Shown: positions 24,350 through 33,626 of the stretch, piece by piece
Numbering within the stretch: the first letter of the stretch is position 1
How the letters are laid out: each line of letters begins with the position of its first letter
DNA from: Limnohabitans parvus II-B4
GTDB taxonomy: Bacteria; Pseudomonadota; Gammaproteobacteria; Burkholderiales; Burkholderiaceae_C
DNA: 64,000 nt
Direction: 5' to 3'
NCBI RefSeq assembly: GCF_003063455.1
Contig: NZ_NESN01000001.1
Coordinates: 868,001-932,000, forward strand
Notes under the pieces: model-generated
The model's database searches: none
What the model saw: only the letters and a program-made list of their open reading frames with translations
What the model was told of the DNA's origin: nothing
Program-made: the position numbers and the translations under genes

Positions 24350-27300
24350 TCAATACAGCCGCAAACTACTGAATGCGCCCACGGGCTCAAGCCGTGCGCT
24401 GGCCGACTGGACACCGCTGCCCATCCTGGCGGCAAAGAGGCGGCGTTCTGTGCTGGTCTGGCAAACCCCCAGGCAGATCCGATCGGATGCTTCCAGCCCA
24501 AATGTCAGCGCGACGCTCCGGGACAGGTGGTCTTCCAAAAAGAAGCCTTGCGTTTGGGCGTCATAGCCCAGCAGCAAAGCGCCGCTCGGTCCCGTTGCTT
24601 TCCAGATCACGCAAGTCGTGACCTCTTGGGGGATGAACCAGAACGTGGTGTGGAACACCTGCGGCATGTTCACAGTCCAGGCCACCTGAGTGGTGTCTTT
24701 GACCATGAGCCCCATGCCATAACGGCCATCGCCGTAACTCACGCCCGCCGACTGGCTCGTCACTGCATTGCCAATGCCCATCACCGAGCCGCTGAGCCGC
24801 CATCCGTAGAGCTCGCCCGGGTGCAGCACATCCTCTCGCGCCATCTGAAACCGCGCATCCACGTTGGCGATGGCGCCGTCGTAGGTCCACTGCCTTCGAG
24901 CGGCATCACCGCTCCAGACAAAGTTGGCTTCCTGCCAGGTGGTACGGTCATCGACCGAAGCGCCCAGGCTGCTGAGCAAGGTGTTCTGTGCCCGGATGGG
25001 CGAGACCAGATCCAACTCGAACAGGTATTCGGCCACTTCCGCGCCGGTGTTCATGCGCAGCACGTTTTTGCCATTGACCGTGACCACCGAAGCGAAGTGC
25101 TTGGTGCCAGCAAAGCCCCCTGCTTGTTCGTCGCGCTCGAGGATCAGGTTGGCGTTTTGCGGCTGGGCCACCACGGTCGAGACGAAGGTGGGCGTGTCGC
25201 TGTAGATGCCGGGCGAGGCAATCGCCTTGATCCAGAACTTGCGCTCGCCATCAAATCCTGAGGGCAGCGTATAGCTGGTGGACTTGACCTCGGCCACAAA
25301 GAGCGATGCGTCCCATGCCGCACCCTCTCGCAGCTCGTAGCCCACCACCTCGGGCTCTGGGTTGGGTTGCCAGCGAAACTCCAGCCGGTTGGATGACTGC
25401 ACGACATCGAACTGGCGCACCGTGGCCGGGGCCAGCAAGGTCAACACAAAGGTGGTGACATGCGCGCTGTATTGGCCCGAGGTGTCGTAAGCGCGGATGT
25501 GGTACGGGTACTGCCCTGCTGCGTCCTGGTCGTGAACCATCTGGGTGCCTAAGGTCTTGGCAACCAATTGGGCGTCGTCCCAGCCGGGCCCGACCCTAAC
25601 CTCATAGCCCGCCAAATCGGCATCGGGCAGTTCGTCCCAGCTCAGCAGCAGATCGGACATGCGCCGCTGCACGGTAAAGCCGGTCACATCCGACGGAGGC
25701 AGTGTCTTGCCCAGCACCGTGGCGCTGAGTGTGGCGGGCGCACTTTCTTTACGGGTGATGCCGATGGCCCTTAAGCTGAACTCGTACTCACCCTCCTGTG
25801 CATCGCGGATTTCTGCGTAATTGGCGCTCACCAGCGGCAAGCTCACGAAGTTGCCACCGCCCACCCGGTAGGAAAGCCGGTAAGCAATGGCCACGGGCAC
25901 TTCAGCCCAAGACAGTTGGACCAGCACCTGCGCCCGGTCTTTGACCCGGTACAGGCTCTCTTGCATGCTGAGGGCTGTGGGGGCGGTAGGCATGTCCGAC
26001 AGCACCGTGATGGTGCGCGGCTGCAGCGCCAGGCCCTCTTCAATGGCTGCGTACTTGCCCGGGTTGTGGGCCAGGGCCGTGATCTCATGCACGCCGGGCT
26101 CGCGCTCGGCCACGGACACCACCCGAAACAGTTGCGGCTCGATGATGGAAGAAGCCAGCACCCAGATGGCATCGGTTTGCGGGGCCATGCTGAAGGGGAT
26201 GGTCACCATAAGCGTTCGCCGAGCGTGTGCATCACCGCTGGACGCAGCGAAGGTTGCTCCGACCAGGCGCTCTTCTACACTGCCATTGGGCAAGATCACC
26301 GAAAGCCGCCAGGGTAAATCGGCTGGCAAATCCTGATCCAGGGTAACGCTGGTGGTGGTGGCTGCTGCGACGCGCCCCCCAAGGCGCATGCCGCCCCGGC
26401 TCGGATCGGCCACCTGGATGACATCTCCCGGGCGCACCACCGCACCTTCCAGCCCCGTGCGGAAAGTGATGATTTCCGATTCGGACTGCTCGGAATACAG
26501 CAGCCACTTGCCCACCCGGTTGGCCTGCCCGCGCGAGGTGCAGCCCATGGCCACCACATCGGCTTGCACCACGCCGTAGCGCGCGATGCCTGCGACGTCC
26601 TCAACGTATTCCACCTTCTGTCTGTAAAAATCCTCCGGATCGACCCAGCTGACCAGGGCCACGGTGTGCCGAGCCTTGGCAGACGAGCCCTGGTAGGCGA
26701 ACTCACCGTCGATGACGTTGGCAGCGGTGAACTGGTAGACCGGGTCTTGGGGCGCATCTTGCGTGACGGTGATCGCCCCACCGGACCAATAGGCCATACC
26801 CCGGAAGACCGAAGCCATGTCCTGCACCACCTTGTAGGCCTGCTCGCGGGTTTGCAGGTACAGGTTGCAGGTGAAGCGGGGCTCGCGCCCACCCAAGCCA
26901 TCGGGCACGAATTCGTCACAGTAACGGGCCACCCGGTACAGCGCCCACTTGTCAACCTGAGACTCAGGGGTGAAATGTCCCAAGCCATAGCGGGTGTTGG
27001 TGACCAGATCGTAAAAGCACCAGGCCGGGTTGTCGGTCCAGGCCACCTTGAAGGTGCCGTCCCAGATTCCGGCATATGAGCGAGACTCCGGGTCGTAATT
27101 GGACGGCACCCGCACACGCAGGAGTTTGAGCTCATAGCTGCGCCGGGGGATGGCGTTGAACTGCGAGGCGTCCACCCGCAAGGCCATCAAGGCGCTGTTG
27201 GGGTAGCGCAGCTTGCTCTCGATGACCTCGGTGTACGAGTCCAGGAAGGTCTTGTTTTGCAGACTGCTCTGGGTTGCGTCCTCGGTCAGCCTGCGAAGGC

Positions 27301-27895
27301 GGACATCCCAAGGACCTGCGCCGGACAGTGGCACGTAGTAGCTGCGCTGGTAGCGCGAAGTGGTCTTGCCAGAAACCGTGTCGGTGAGCACCTGCACAAA
27401 ACCGGCGCCCGCTGATTGCAAGTCGATCGCATAGCTGACCGATGTGCCATTCAAGTCGCCGTTGGTCGTGTCCTGCAAGGTGAGCGCGGGCATGCTCACT
27501 TTAAGGCGCACAGCGTCCACGTCGGGGTCGTTGATGGCGCGCACCACCGGCTGGGCAAACTTGCATTCCACGCCGACCGAGACTTCGTTCTCTACCGAGG
27601 CAAAACCCGGGATGTAGCCCTGCTGCTGGGTGCCGGGGCGACTTTCAAGCGTCACCCCAGAAAAGTTGTAACTGCCATCAGCATTCTGAATTGGCGTGTC
27701 GTCCAAAAAGACCGACTGCAAACCCTGCACCAGGCCTTCGATTTCTCCTTCGCACACCAAATCGACCACACGGGCGTAGGCTTTGGAGCGCAGGCTGTCG
27801 GCAGCTTCCTGGGCTACACGGGCGCTACCGCCGCCCGACTTGCCCCCACCACCTGCGCCGATGATCAAAGGATTTGAAGCTGGCATCAGATTCAT
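24350..27895 (-). CDS. Tail tip / host specificity protein J
   Basis: A 1181-residue homologue of lambda gpJ, the tail-tip protein that contacts the host receptor and forms the tail hub. The conserved N-terminal two thirds are clear: LRSKAYARVVDLVCEGEIEGLV, SVFLDDTPIQNADGS, TDNPAWCFYDLVTNTRYGLG, YCDEFVPDG and the PGDVIQVADPSRGG hub segment. Fibronectin-type III modules follow (about residues 640-920) and a beta-rich C-terminal receptor-binding part. The order K-I-J is as in lambda. The C-terminus would determine the host range. Confidence 0.93.
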   Translation of the reverse strand: MNLMPASNPLIIGAGGGGKSGGGSARVAQEAADSLRSKAYARVVDLVCEGEIEGLVQGLQSVFLDDTPIQNADGSYNFSGVTLESRPGTQQQGYIPGFASVENEVSVGVECKFAQPVVRAINDPDVDAVRLKVSMPALTLQDTTNGDLNGTSVSYAIDLQSAGAGFVQVLTDTVSGKTTSRYQRSYYVPLSGAGPWDVRLRRLTEDATQSSLQNKTFLDSYTEVIESKLRYPNSALMALRVDASQFNAIPRRSYELKLLRVRVPSNYDPESRSYAGIWDGTFKVAWTDNPAWCFYDLVTNTRYGLGHFTPESQVDKWALYRVARYCDEFVPDGLGGREPRFTCNLYLQTREQAYKVVQDMASVFRGMAYWSGGAITVTQDAPQDPVYQFTAANVIDGEFAYQGSSAKARHTVALVSWVDPEDFYRQKVEYVEDVAGIARYGVVQADVVAMGCTSRGQANRVGKWLLYSEQSESEIITFRTGLEGAVVRPGDVIQVADPSRGGMRLGGRVAAATTTSVTLDQDLPADLPWRLSVILPNGSVEERLVGATFAASSGDAHARRTLMVTIPFSMAPQTDAIWVLASSIIEPQLFRVVSVAEREPGVHEITALAHNPGKYAAIEEGLALQPRTITVLSDMPTAPTALSMQESLYRVKDRAQVLVQLSWAEVPVAIAYRLSYRVGGGNFVSLPLVSANYAEIRDAQEGEYEFSLRAIGITRKESAPATLSATVLGKTLPPSDVTGFTVQRRMSDLLLSWDELPDADLAGYEVRVGPGWDDAQLVAKTLGTQMVHDQDAAGQYPYHIRAYDTSGQYSAHVTTFVLTLLAPATVRQFDVVQSSNRLEFRWQPNPEPEVVGYELREGAAWDASLFVAEVKSTSYTLPSGFDGERKFWIKAIASPGIYSDTPTFVSTVVAQPQNANLILERDEQAGGFAGTKHFASVVTVNGKNVLRMNTGAEVAEYLFELDLVSPIRAQNTLLSSLGASVDDRTTWQEANFVWSGDAARRQWTYDGAIANVDARFQMAREDVLHPGELYGWRLSGSVMGIGNAVTSQSAGVSYGDGRYGMGLMVKDTTQVAWTVNMPQVFHTTFWFIPQEVTTCVIWKATGPSGALLLGYDAQTQGFFLEDHLSRSVALTFGLEASDRICLGVCQTSTERRLFAARMGSGVQSASARLEPVGAFSSLRLY

Positions 27896-27910
27896 GCAGT
27901 GATCTCATCG

Positions 27911-27950
27911 ACAGGTATTTAAAGGACAGGTATTTAAAGGACAGGTATTT
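27911..27950. repeat. 15-bp tandem repeat at the I/J junction
   Basis: ACAGGTATTTAAAGG is present twice in full (27911-27925, 27926-27940) and once in part (27941-27950). It covers the last codons and stop of the I gene and the gap before J. The duplication lies after the stop, so it does not change either protein; it looks like local slippage. Confidence 0.8.
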
Positions 27951-28542
27951 CATCGACATCGATGCCCGCACTGATCACGGCCGAACCCACGATCATGCGG
28001 CCGTAGCCCACGGGCACGGGATGGCCTTGGGCGGTGGTGTTCACGGGCCCGTTGAACACATAACTGGGGCGGTTTTCTGGGCGCTCGGACGGATCGGCGG
28101 ATTTGGCGGTGGGTGCAATCATCTGGGCCACACCGCCCAGAATCATGGAAGTGCCCACCGAATACAGGGTCGCTTGCGACAAGAATGAGCCAGCGGCTGC
28201 CCAGCCCATCGGGTTCCACCAGGACACAGCGATCAAAGCTGCACCGAGCAGGATCTGACCTAAGCCATTGCCACCAGCACCCGAGACGACAGGCGCGATG
28301 GTGATGCGCTGCTGGCCGGTGGGCTCGTGCAAGCGGTCGAGCGCGAGTTGGTCCCGCCCGGCCAGCACCCGGTAGCCCACGCCCCGCTCGCCAGAGGACA
28401 CCAACTCCCGCTCAAACTGCGGAAAATTCGCACAAAGAGCGCGCACCGCCTCGGCGGCTGAGGCCACCGCCATCTGATGGCGACGCCCAAAGCGCTTGCC
28501 CAGTTCACCGAGAAGAAGGATCGTGGCCATGGCAAGACTCAT
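27934..28542 (-). CDS. Tail assembly protein I
   Basis: A 202-residue homologue of lambda gpI, a chaperone-like tail-tip assembly protein. The family features are a ubiquitin-like N-terminal part (TILLLGELGKRFGRRH, AVRALCANFPQFERELV), a hydrophobic Gly-rich central region (GLGQILLGAALIAVSWWNP) and the end PVPVGYGRMIVGSAVISAGI. The ATG at 28542 is chosen; ATG 28530 is also possible. The open frame extends upstream into K in a different frame. The position between K and J is the lambda order. Confidence 0.85.
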   Translation of the reverse strand: MSLAMATILLLGELGKRFGRRHQMAVASAAEAVRALCANFPQFERELVSSGERGVGYRVLAGRDQLALDRLHEPTGQQRITIAPVVSGAGGNGLGQILLGAALIAVSWWNPMGWAAAGSFLSQATLYSVGTSMILGGVAQMIAPTAKSADPSERPENRPSYVFNGPVNTTAQGHPVPVGYGRMIVGSAVISAGIDVDEIPVL

Positions 28543-28574
28543 GCTGCAAGTTTTAGGAGCGGTAAAGAAAACGG

Positions 28575-29300
28575 CTAAAGATGTCGGTGAAGGTCTGGAT
28601 GCCGCAACGCGTGGGTGCTGACCTTTTGCCAGTAGCCGCCGTACACGTCGCGACTCGATAGCCTGCCTTGCAGGTGATGCAGGATCAGCCCGTCGCCCAG
28701 ATACACCGCCGCATGGTTGGGCACAGGGGAGGCGACCTGCATCAAGAGCACATCCCCCACCTTCAGATCTGTCCGATCCGTCAGATCCGTAACCCCAAAC
28801 CCGGCGGATCCAAAGTTGTCCAGGTACAGGTTCATGCCCCGCTTCCACCACTCATCAAAGCGCTCAAAATTGGGCAGTTCGATGCCACGCTCCTGCACGT
28901 ACCAGTCGCGCACCAGGGCGTAGCAGTCAAGTACCCCATGCGCCCATTGACGGCCCACCAAGGGCGCGACATAGCCCACGGGCTTGATTTGTGCCCACTG
29001 ACCCGCGGGAAACGACACGATGGACCAGGGCAGCCCTGTGGCCTCGCAGGCCACACGGTCGGCCTGACTGGGCTCAGGGGGCAAGTTCGGGTGGGAATGG
29101 AACACCTCAACGATTTCGCCCTGGCGGTCGGCTGCCACATAGTCTTCGGGGTGGATCACGAACTGGTCAGTGCCCACACCGATGTTGCGGCAAGGGCAAT
29201 AGACTTCGCGGCCCTTTTGAATGACCAGCAGCCCACAGGCTTCACGGGGAAACTCTTTGGCGGCGTGGGCCAAGGCCAGGGATTGATTGATTTCATTCAT
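28575..29300 (-). CDS. Tail assembly protein K (JAB/MPN plus NlpC/P60)
   Basis: A 241-residue two-domain protein. The N-terminal JAB/MPN+ metalloprotease-like domain has EVFHSHPNLPPEPSQAD (Glu, His-x-His and Asp ligands). The C-terminal NlpC/P60 domain has DCYALVRDWY with the catalytic Cys and NHAAVYLGDG with His. In lambda, gpK acts in tail-tip assembly, and the P60 domain may cut peptidoglycan during infection. A short local duplication (TDLTDRTDL) lies between catalytic Cys and His. It is 34 bases from the I start. Confidence 0.9.
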   Translation of the reverse strand: MNEINQSLALAHAAKEFPREACGLLVIQKGREVYCPCRNIGVGTDQFVIHPEDYVAADRQGEIVEVFHSHPNLPPEPSQADRVACEATGLPWSIVSFPAGQWAQIKPVGYVAPLVGRQWAHGVLDCYALVRDWYVQERGIELPNFERFDEWWKRGMNLYLDNFGSAGFGVTDLTDRTDLKVGDVLLMQVASPVPNHAAVYLGDGLILHHLQGRLSSRDVYGGYWQKVSTHALRHPDLHRHL

Positions 29301-29333
29301 TCAGTGATTTCGTTCATGTTTTGATTTCATTCA

Positions 29334-30056
29334 TCACCGGAACAAGCCCGCTGCAGGAAAACCCCCGAAAGGCAACTCGGCATGTGCACCAAAGCGCCGC
29401 TGGCAAGAGGCCAGGCGTTTGCCACAGGCGTCTTGCGCCTTGCTGCTCACCACCTCGTCATTCGCGTTGAAATACGCACTGCCCGTGTAGCCACACTCGG
29501 CACCCTGGTAGGACCAAGGGCAGACGTTTTGCACAATCTGACGGCGCGGCAAGCTGACGCCTTCGAGGTCAAAAGACGCGGCCAACTCGAACTCGACCAC
29601 CTCGCGCGTTTCACGCGACTTGCGGTCAACGCAGTAAACGTCGTCGGCAAACTCAGCCAAGGAATCTGCCGTAGGGTTCACGCCGCCCGCAAAATTGACC
29701 GCATCGAGGTACTTGGCCAGGGTCCGTTTGCGGGTGATCCTGGCTCCCACCAGGTCCTGGTAGCTCAGCACGAGCGCCGTGATCGAACCCGTGACATTGG
29801 CCACTCGCAGCCGGGGACGTGGCACCTGTCCGCCGCCATTGAACTCAAAGCCTTCAACCTGGATCGGAAACGCTTCATAGGCATGGCCTTGCCAGACCAC
29901 ACGCTGCATGAGCGCATTGGTACCGGCATGAAACCTCACTGGTCCCTGGCCAAAGAGCGACAGGTCCAGCACAAAGAGCTCGATCACGGCGCTGGGGGCA
30001 AGTTTCTGGATTTCTGAGGTGATCGCTGGGGAAGTCTTGGCTTGTTCGGTCATCAC
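29334..30056 (-). CDS. Minor tail protein L
   Basis: A 240-residue homologue of lambda gpL, a tail-tip protein carrying an iron-sulfur cluster in lambda. It has the conserved VIELFVLDLSLFG start and FEFNGGGQVPRPRLRVANV. The Cys positions expected for the cluster are present (VYCVDRKSRET, NVCPWSYQGAECGYTG, then CGKRLASCQRRFG). It overlaps the M stop by four bases and is followed by K. Confidence 0.9.
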   Translation of the reverse strand: MMTEQAKTSPAITSEIQKLAPSAVIELFVLDLSLFGQGPVRFHAGTNALMQRVVWQGHAYEAFPIQVEGFEFNGGGQVPRPRLRVANVTGSITALVLSYQDLVGARITRKRTLAKYLDAVNFAGGVNPTADSLAEFADDVYCVDRKSRETREVVEFELAASFDLEGVSLPRRQIVQNVCPWSYQGAECGYTGSAYFNANDEVVSSKAQDACGKRLASCQRRFGAHAELPFGGFPAAGLFR

Positions 30057-30388
30057 AGATCAAACACCTGTTTGAATGTGGCCCGCACAGTCTCGACGTC
30101 GGGCTCATCCACCGAGCGGCTCCACTCTTCGCAGGTGAACTTGGCAGCAGTGCCTGCCGGGGTGGTCCACTCAAATGCATGCACACCTCCGCGAGCGCGC
30201 AAGAAATCGTCGATCGCCCCCGCGTCCTGCGTGGTCCGCCCACGAAACTCCAGCGTCCAGACCTCGGCTTGGGTGTGGATTCCAAAGCCCAGGCGCTGCT
30301 CATAACCATCGCCAAATGCCACCCGGCGCACATTGGGCCGCATGGCCAGACTGGCACCCAGCGATGGAATCCATGTGAACACCGCCAT
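30053..30388 (-). CDS. Minor tail protein M
   Basis: A 111-residue homologue of lambda gpM, a small tail-tip component (PNVRRVAFGDGYEQRLGFGI, TPAGTAAKFTCEEWSRSVDE). It sits between the tape measure gene (adjacent, no gap) and L (four-base overlap), the same order as lambda H-M-L. Confidence 0.88.
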   Translation of the reverse strand: MAVFTWIPSLGASLAMRPNVRRVAFGDGYEQRLGFGIHTQAEVWTLEFRGRTTQDAGAIDDFLRARGGVHAFEWTTPAGTAAKFTCEEWSRSVDEPDVETVRATFKQVFDL

Positions 30389-32875
30389 TTACAAAGCCCT
30401 CCTGCTGTCGAGCAAGCCACCGGCCCGCTTTTGCGCCAGCAGCTCCTGGCGGACCGCGTTGGCCACTGCCTGGCCCAGGTCACGACCGCCCGCGCTGTCG
30501 CCTCGCGCTGCTGCGCCTGCGTCAGAGACATTCACGGAAATGTTGAACACATGGCCTGCGCCCATAGCACCAGCAGCAGCACCAGCAGCGCCACCGCTCA
30601 TGGTCACGGGAATGGTCCGCCCATCGGGTAATGGCACATAGGCCTCTGGCCGCGAGCCTTCGCCAAACACCGCCAGTTGCGGCGAATTGGCAATCCCGCC
30701 GCTGGCGTAGCCCCGCAGAGGTAATGGCCCCTCTGACGTCATGACTCCGCCATCGGCAAAGCCAAAGAAACTGCTCATGGCTTTGGCCAGGGGCAGCGTG
30801 ATGGCGCGCTGGATTTGGATGCGGATCAGGTCCGAGATGATGGAGTTAGCCAGCGACCTGAAGTCGAGCTTGCCCGTCATCACAAAGCCCACCAGCGCAT
30901 CGGTCATGCCGTTGAAGGCGCGGATTGTTGCCGCTTCCATCTGCTTGCCGATTTGCTCAGCCTCTTCAGCCACTGCGCGCATGCCCTTGGCAAATCCGGC
31001 TTCGGGGTCAGAGAGTTCCTTGGCCCGCTGCGTCAAAAGCTGAGCGCCATCTGCCGCTAGGCGGGCGGCTTCCTCGATTTTGCGAAGGGCTTCGGCGAGT
31101 TTTTCATTGCCGGGGGCTGCGTCTGCCAAGGCACGCGCCTGCTCGGCCAGTGTGGCCAGCTGGTTCGCACTTTCCTGACGGGCTTCGCCCAAGCGACGCA
31201 ACGAGTCCAGCTCACTGATGGCGCCGGTTTCGCGCAGGGTTTTGATCTGCTCCTCGCTGGCACGCAACTGCGCCTGACCGCGCGAGGCCTGCTCTTGCAG
31301 GTCTTTGAGATACTCGCCCGGCAGCCGAATCTGGCGCTCCAGGTCGGACTGCTGGGCATCGCGCTCGAGCTTTTGGCGTTTGAGGGCAATCTCCAGGAGC
31401 TTGTCCTGGAGCTTGAGTTTGTCCTGGCTGGTTTTAGCGACCGAGTCGAGACCTTTGCGCAAAACAGCTTCCTCATCCGAGGACAAGGCAGAGAGCTTTT
31501 GCGTGAAGTCTTGCTGCGCAGCCAGGCGAGCGTCACTGGCCTCCTTGAAACTCAGGTAGCCCTGGTTTTCATAGAGGTCGATGATGCGTTGGCGGTCCTT
31601 GAGAATGCCCGACTCTGCATCAACCAGGCTTTGTAGGCGTTTGAGCTCGCTGTCGATACCCGCCATGGCCGTGGCTGTGACGGCCGTGGTGGCGGTGCTG
31701 TAGTTCAGGCGCTTTCGGGGCGCGGGTGCAGTTGTTTCAGAGTTGCTCGCATCGGTGCCTTTGCGGATGTCATCAAAGCTTTTGGTGACCGCATCGGCCA
31801 AAAGTGGCATGTCCCACAGCTCGACATAGTTCTGGTTGGCCTGCGCAACGATGGCATTGCGTTTGTCCAGCGCCGCTTTGAGGCGTGCACGGTTCTCTTC
31901 AGAAAATGGATTGAGCCCCTCGCCCCCCGCTAAAAACGTGCCCGCCAGCTCAATGTCTGCCCACACCACCTGGAAACTGCCAATCACCGACTTGATGGTC
32001 TGGCCAATGCCGCGCAGGGCGTCGATGACCACAGCGATGGCGTACGCCGTGTTCTGCGCCCAGGTGGTGAGCGAGCCATCGGTGCGCAGGCGCTGGATAC
32101 CGCCCACCGCATCGTCCGTACCAAAGAGCACCTGCTTGAGCTCCTGCGCGAGCACTGTCATGGACGGGATGGCGGCCGTGACAAGTGTCTGCGCGACAAA
32201 GCCTGTCTCGGCCTTCATGCGGGCCAGCGCCTTGGAGGCGTTGTCCGCTTCCTCGATCTGCTGGGCCGTGAGCCGAATATTGAGGTCCTGGTTTTCTGCA
32301 AGGTCTTTGAGGAAGGGCAGCATGGACGCGCCCGACTTGCCAAAGAGCTCCATGGCCAGGGCCGTCTTGCCCGCGCCATCCTCAAATTCGGAGAGCTTTA
32401 AGGCCACATCGTTCATGACCTCGGCAGGATCGCGCAGGTTGCCACTGGCATCCTTGGCCCTTATGCCCAAAAACTGCAGCGCCTTGGTGGCACCGGCCGT
32501 TTCATCGTCCACCCCCGCCAGACCTTTGGAGAGTTTGGCCAGACTCCCGCCGATGGCGTCCATCGCGGTGCCCGAGATGGTGGCCACGGGCGCAAAGCCC
32601 GACAGCGCCGTAGCACTCGCTCCGGTTTGCTCAGCCAGACCTTGCAGCGCTGCCGAGGTCTCCAGGGTCTGGGTCACAAAGTCACGCAGTGCTGCCACAG
32701 AGGTGGTGCCGATGACGACCGCAAAAGCGGTCCGGGCAACACCAGCGACCTGCTGCAGCGAGGTTTTCATGTCCGAGGCGTGCTTGTCCAGCAAACGCGC
32801 ACTGCGCCCGAGATCGGCCTGAAACTCGGCGGTGTCGGCTGCAAGTTTGATGACCAAGGAGCCGATATCAGCCAT
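30389..32875 (-). CDS. Tail tape measure protein
   Basis: An 828-residue tape measure protein that sets tail length and is ejected during DNA entry. It starts with a coiled coil (LVIKLAADTAEFQADLGRSA) and has a prophage tail-length domain (LRDFVTQTLETSAALQGLAEQTG). Long helical regions with heptads follow (about 400-640). A hydrophobic Gly-rich C-terminus has FFGFADGGVMTSEGPLPLRGYASGG and VFGEGSRPEAYVPLPDGRTIPV, both typical. If tail length scales at about 1.5 angstrom per residue, the tail would be roughly 120 nm. Confidence 0.92.
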   Translation of the reverse strand: MADIGSLVIKLAADTAEFQADLGRSARLLDKHASDMKTSLQQVAGVARTAFAVVIGTTSVAALRDFVTQTLETSAALQGLAEQTGASATALSGFAPVATISGTAMDAIGGSLAKLSKGLAGVDDETAGATKALQFLGIRAKDASGNLRDPAEVMNDVALKLSEFEDGAGKTALAMELFGKSGASMLPFLKDLAENQDLNIRLTAQQIEEADNASKALARMKAETGFVAQTLVTAAIPSMTVLAQELKQVLFGTDDAVGGIQRLRTDGSLTTWAQNTAYAIAVVIDALRGIGQTIKSVIGSFQVVWADIELAGTFLAGGEGLNPFSEENRARLKAALDKRNAIVAQANQNYVELWDMPLLADAVTKSFDDIRKGTDASNSETTAPAPRKRLNYSTATTAVTATAMAGIDSELKRLQSLVDAESGILKDRQRIIDLYENQGYLSFKEASDARLAAQQDFTQKLSALSSDEEAVLRKGLDSVAKTSQDKLKLQDKLLEIALKRQKLERDAQQSDLERQIRLPGEYLKDLQEQASRGQAQLRASEEQIKTLRETGAISELDSLRRLGEARQESANQLATLAEQARALADAAPGNEKLAEALRKIEEAARLAADGAQLLTQRAKELSDPEAGFAKGMRAVAEEAEQIGKQMEAATIRAFNGMTDALVGFVMTGKLDFRSLANSIISDLIRIQIQRAITLPLAKAMSSFFGFADGGVMTSEGPLPLRGYASGGIANSPQLAVFGEGSRPEAYVPLPDGRTIPVTMSGGAAGAAAGAMGAGHVFNISVNVSDAGAAARGDSAGGRDLGQAVANAVRQELLAQKRAGGLLDSRRAL

Positions 32876-32885
32876 GGGGGTTGCC

Positions 32886-33263
32886 TTATCTCTTGATGCG
32901 GTGCGCGAACATGGCTTTGAAGCGGGCGATGTTCAGGCGTGCCGCATCTGCTTCAGATGCCTTGGGTTGATCTGAACGGTGTGGCTTGTGGTGATCTTTG
33001 TGGTGGTTTTTTTCCACAAAGGGCATGAAGTCTTCGGGCGTAAAGGGCTTGCCCTCTTTGCTGCGGTGGGCGTTGGCCAAGGTGGAGGCGACGATGGCCG
33101 AGCGCAAGTCCGCCCGAAAATCCCCAAAGGGCTCCAACTGATAAAACGCCATCCACTCGGTGAGCTCGTCCGAGCCCATGCGCGCCAGCAACTCGCGCAC
33201 TGGCAGACCCAAAGCCAGCGCCAGCCGAAACACAAAGCGCCGGGCCGGGCTGGCGATCAGGCG
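32886..33263 (-). CDS. Tail assembly chaperone T, made as G-T frameshift product
   Basis: This frame has no good start of its own and follows the G gene in the -1 frame. After slippage at A AAA AAC the ribosome would read RLIASPARRFVFRLALALG, then SDELTEWMAFYQLEPFGD, a typical gpT segment, and a His/Lys-rich end. The fusion G-T product is needed in small amounts to load the tape measure in lambda-like tails. A GTG at 33233 could allow separate initiation but has no convincing ribosome site. The position before the tape measure gene fits. Confidence 0.8.
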   Translation of the reverse strand, partial: RLIASPARRFVFRLALALGLPVRELLARMGSDELTEWMAFYQLEPFGDFRADLRSAIVASTLANAHRSKEGKPFTPEDFMPFVEKNHHKDHHKPHRSDQPKASEADAARLNIARFKAMFAHRIKR

Positions 33264-33622
33264 TTTTTTGCGGCTTGCGCCTCATCGGCGCCGATGCCGT
33301 TCAGGCGCTGGGCCACAGCAAAGACCCGGTCGAGCGCCCGGGCGCTTTTGCGGCCTAAGGCGTCGATGTCACCATCTTGGAACATGCGCTCGCCCGACTC
33401 GCTACACAAGGTGAGCGAGACCAGGCGCGCGCGCACGTTGTGCATGCGTTGATCGTTAGACGAGGTGTTTGAATCCCTCGTGATCAGGCTGGCTTCAAAG
33501 GCGTCGCGGTCGGTGCCGGTCATGGTGCGCACGTACACCTGACCGCCCCATTCGGGAACGCTCACGATTTCGCGCGGCAGGTCGTCGGCAGATAGGATGG
33601 CTTCTTTGGACAGGAGGTTCAT
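33257..33622 (-). CDS. Tail assembly chaperone G
   Basis: A 121-residue chaperone (MNLLSKEAILSADDLPREIV, VYVRTMTGTDRDAFEAS, then LCSESGERMFQDGDIDALG, ending AQAAKNA). It coats the tape measure protein before tube polymerisation. The ATG at 33622 is chosen; the frame is open 12 codons upstream but without similarity. The last codons contain the slippery sequence that gives the longer G-T form. Confidence 0.85.
   Translation of the reverse strand: MNLLSKEAILSADDLPREIVSVPEWGGQVYVRTMTGTDRDAFEASLITRDSNTSSNDQRMHNVRARLVSLTLCSESGERMFQDGDIDALGRKSARALDRVFAVAQRLNGIGADEAQAAKNA
33263..33269 (-). promoter_or_regulatory. Programmed -1 frameshift site (A AAA AAC)
   Basis: On the minus strand the G frame reads GCA AAA AAC GCC TGA, and the heptamer A AAA AAC is a canonical X XXY YYZ slippery site in the correct phase. 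A -1 shift here joins G to the T frame, which is open across the junction. The stop codon follows two codons later. Confidence 0.85.
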
Positions 33623-33626
33623 GGGT

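Noticed and set aside
27911..27950. Possible CRISPR-like array
   Set aside because: The units are 15 bases and directly adjoining, without spacers; no cas gene is present anywhere in the window.
31836..32822. 328-codon plus-strand open frame
   Set aside because: Lies wholly antisense to the tape measure gene and is Ser/Ala-rich without family features.
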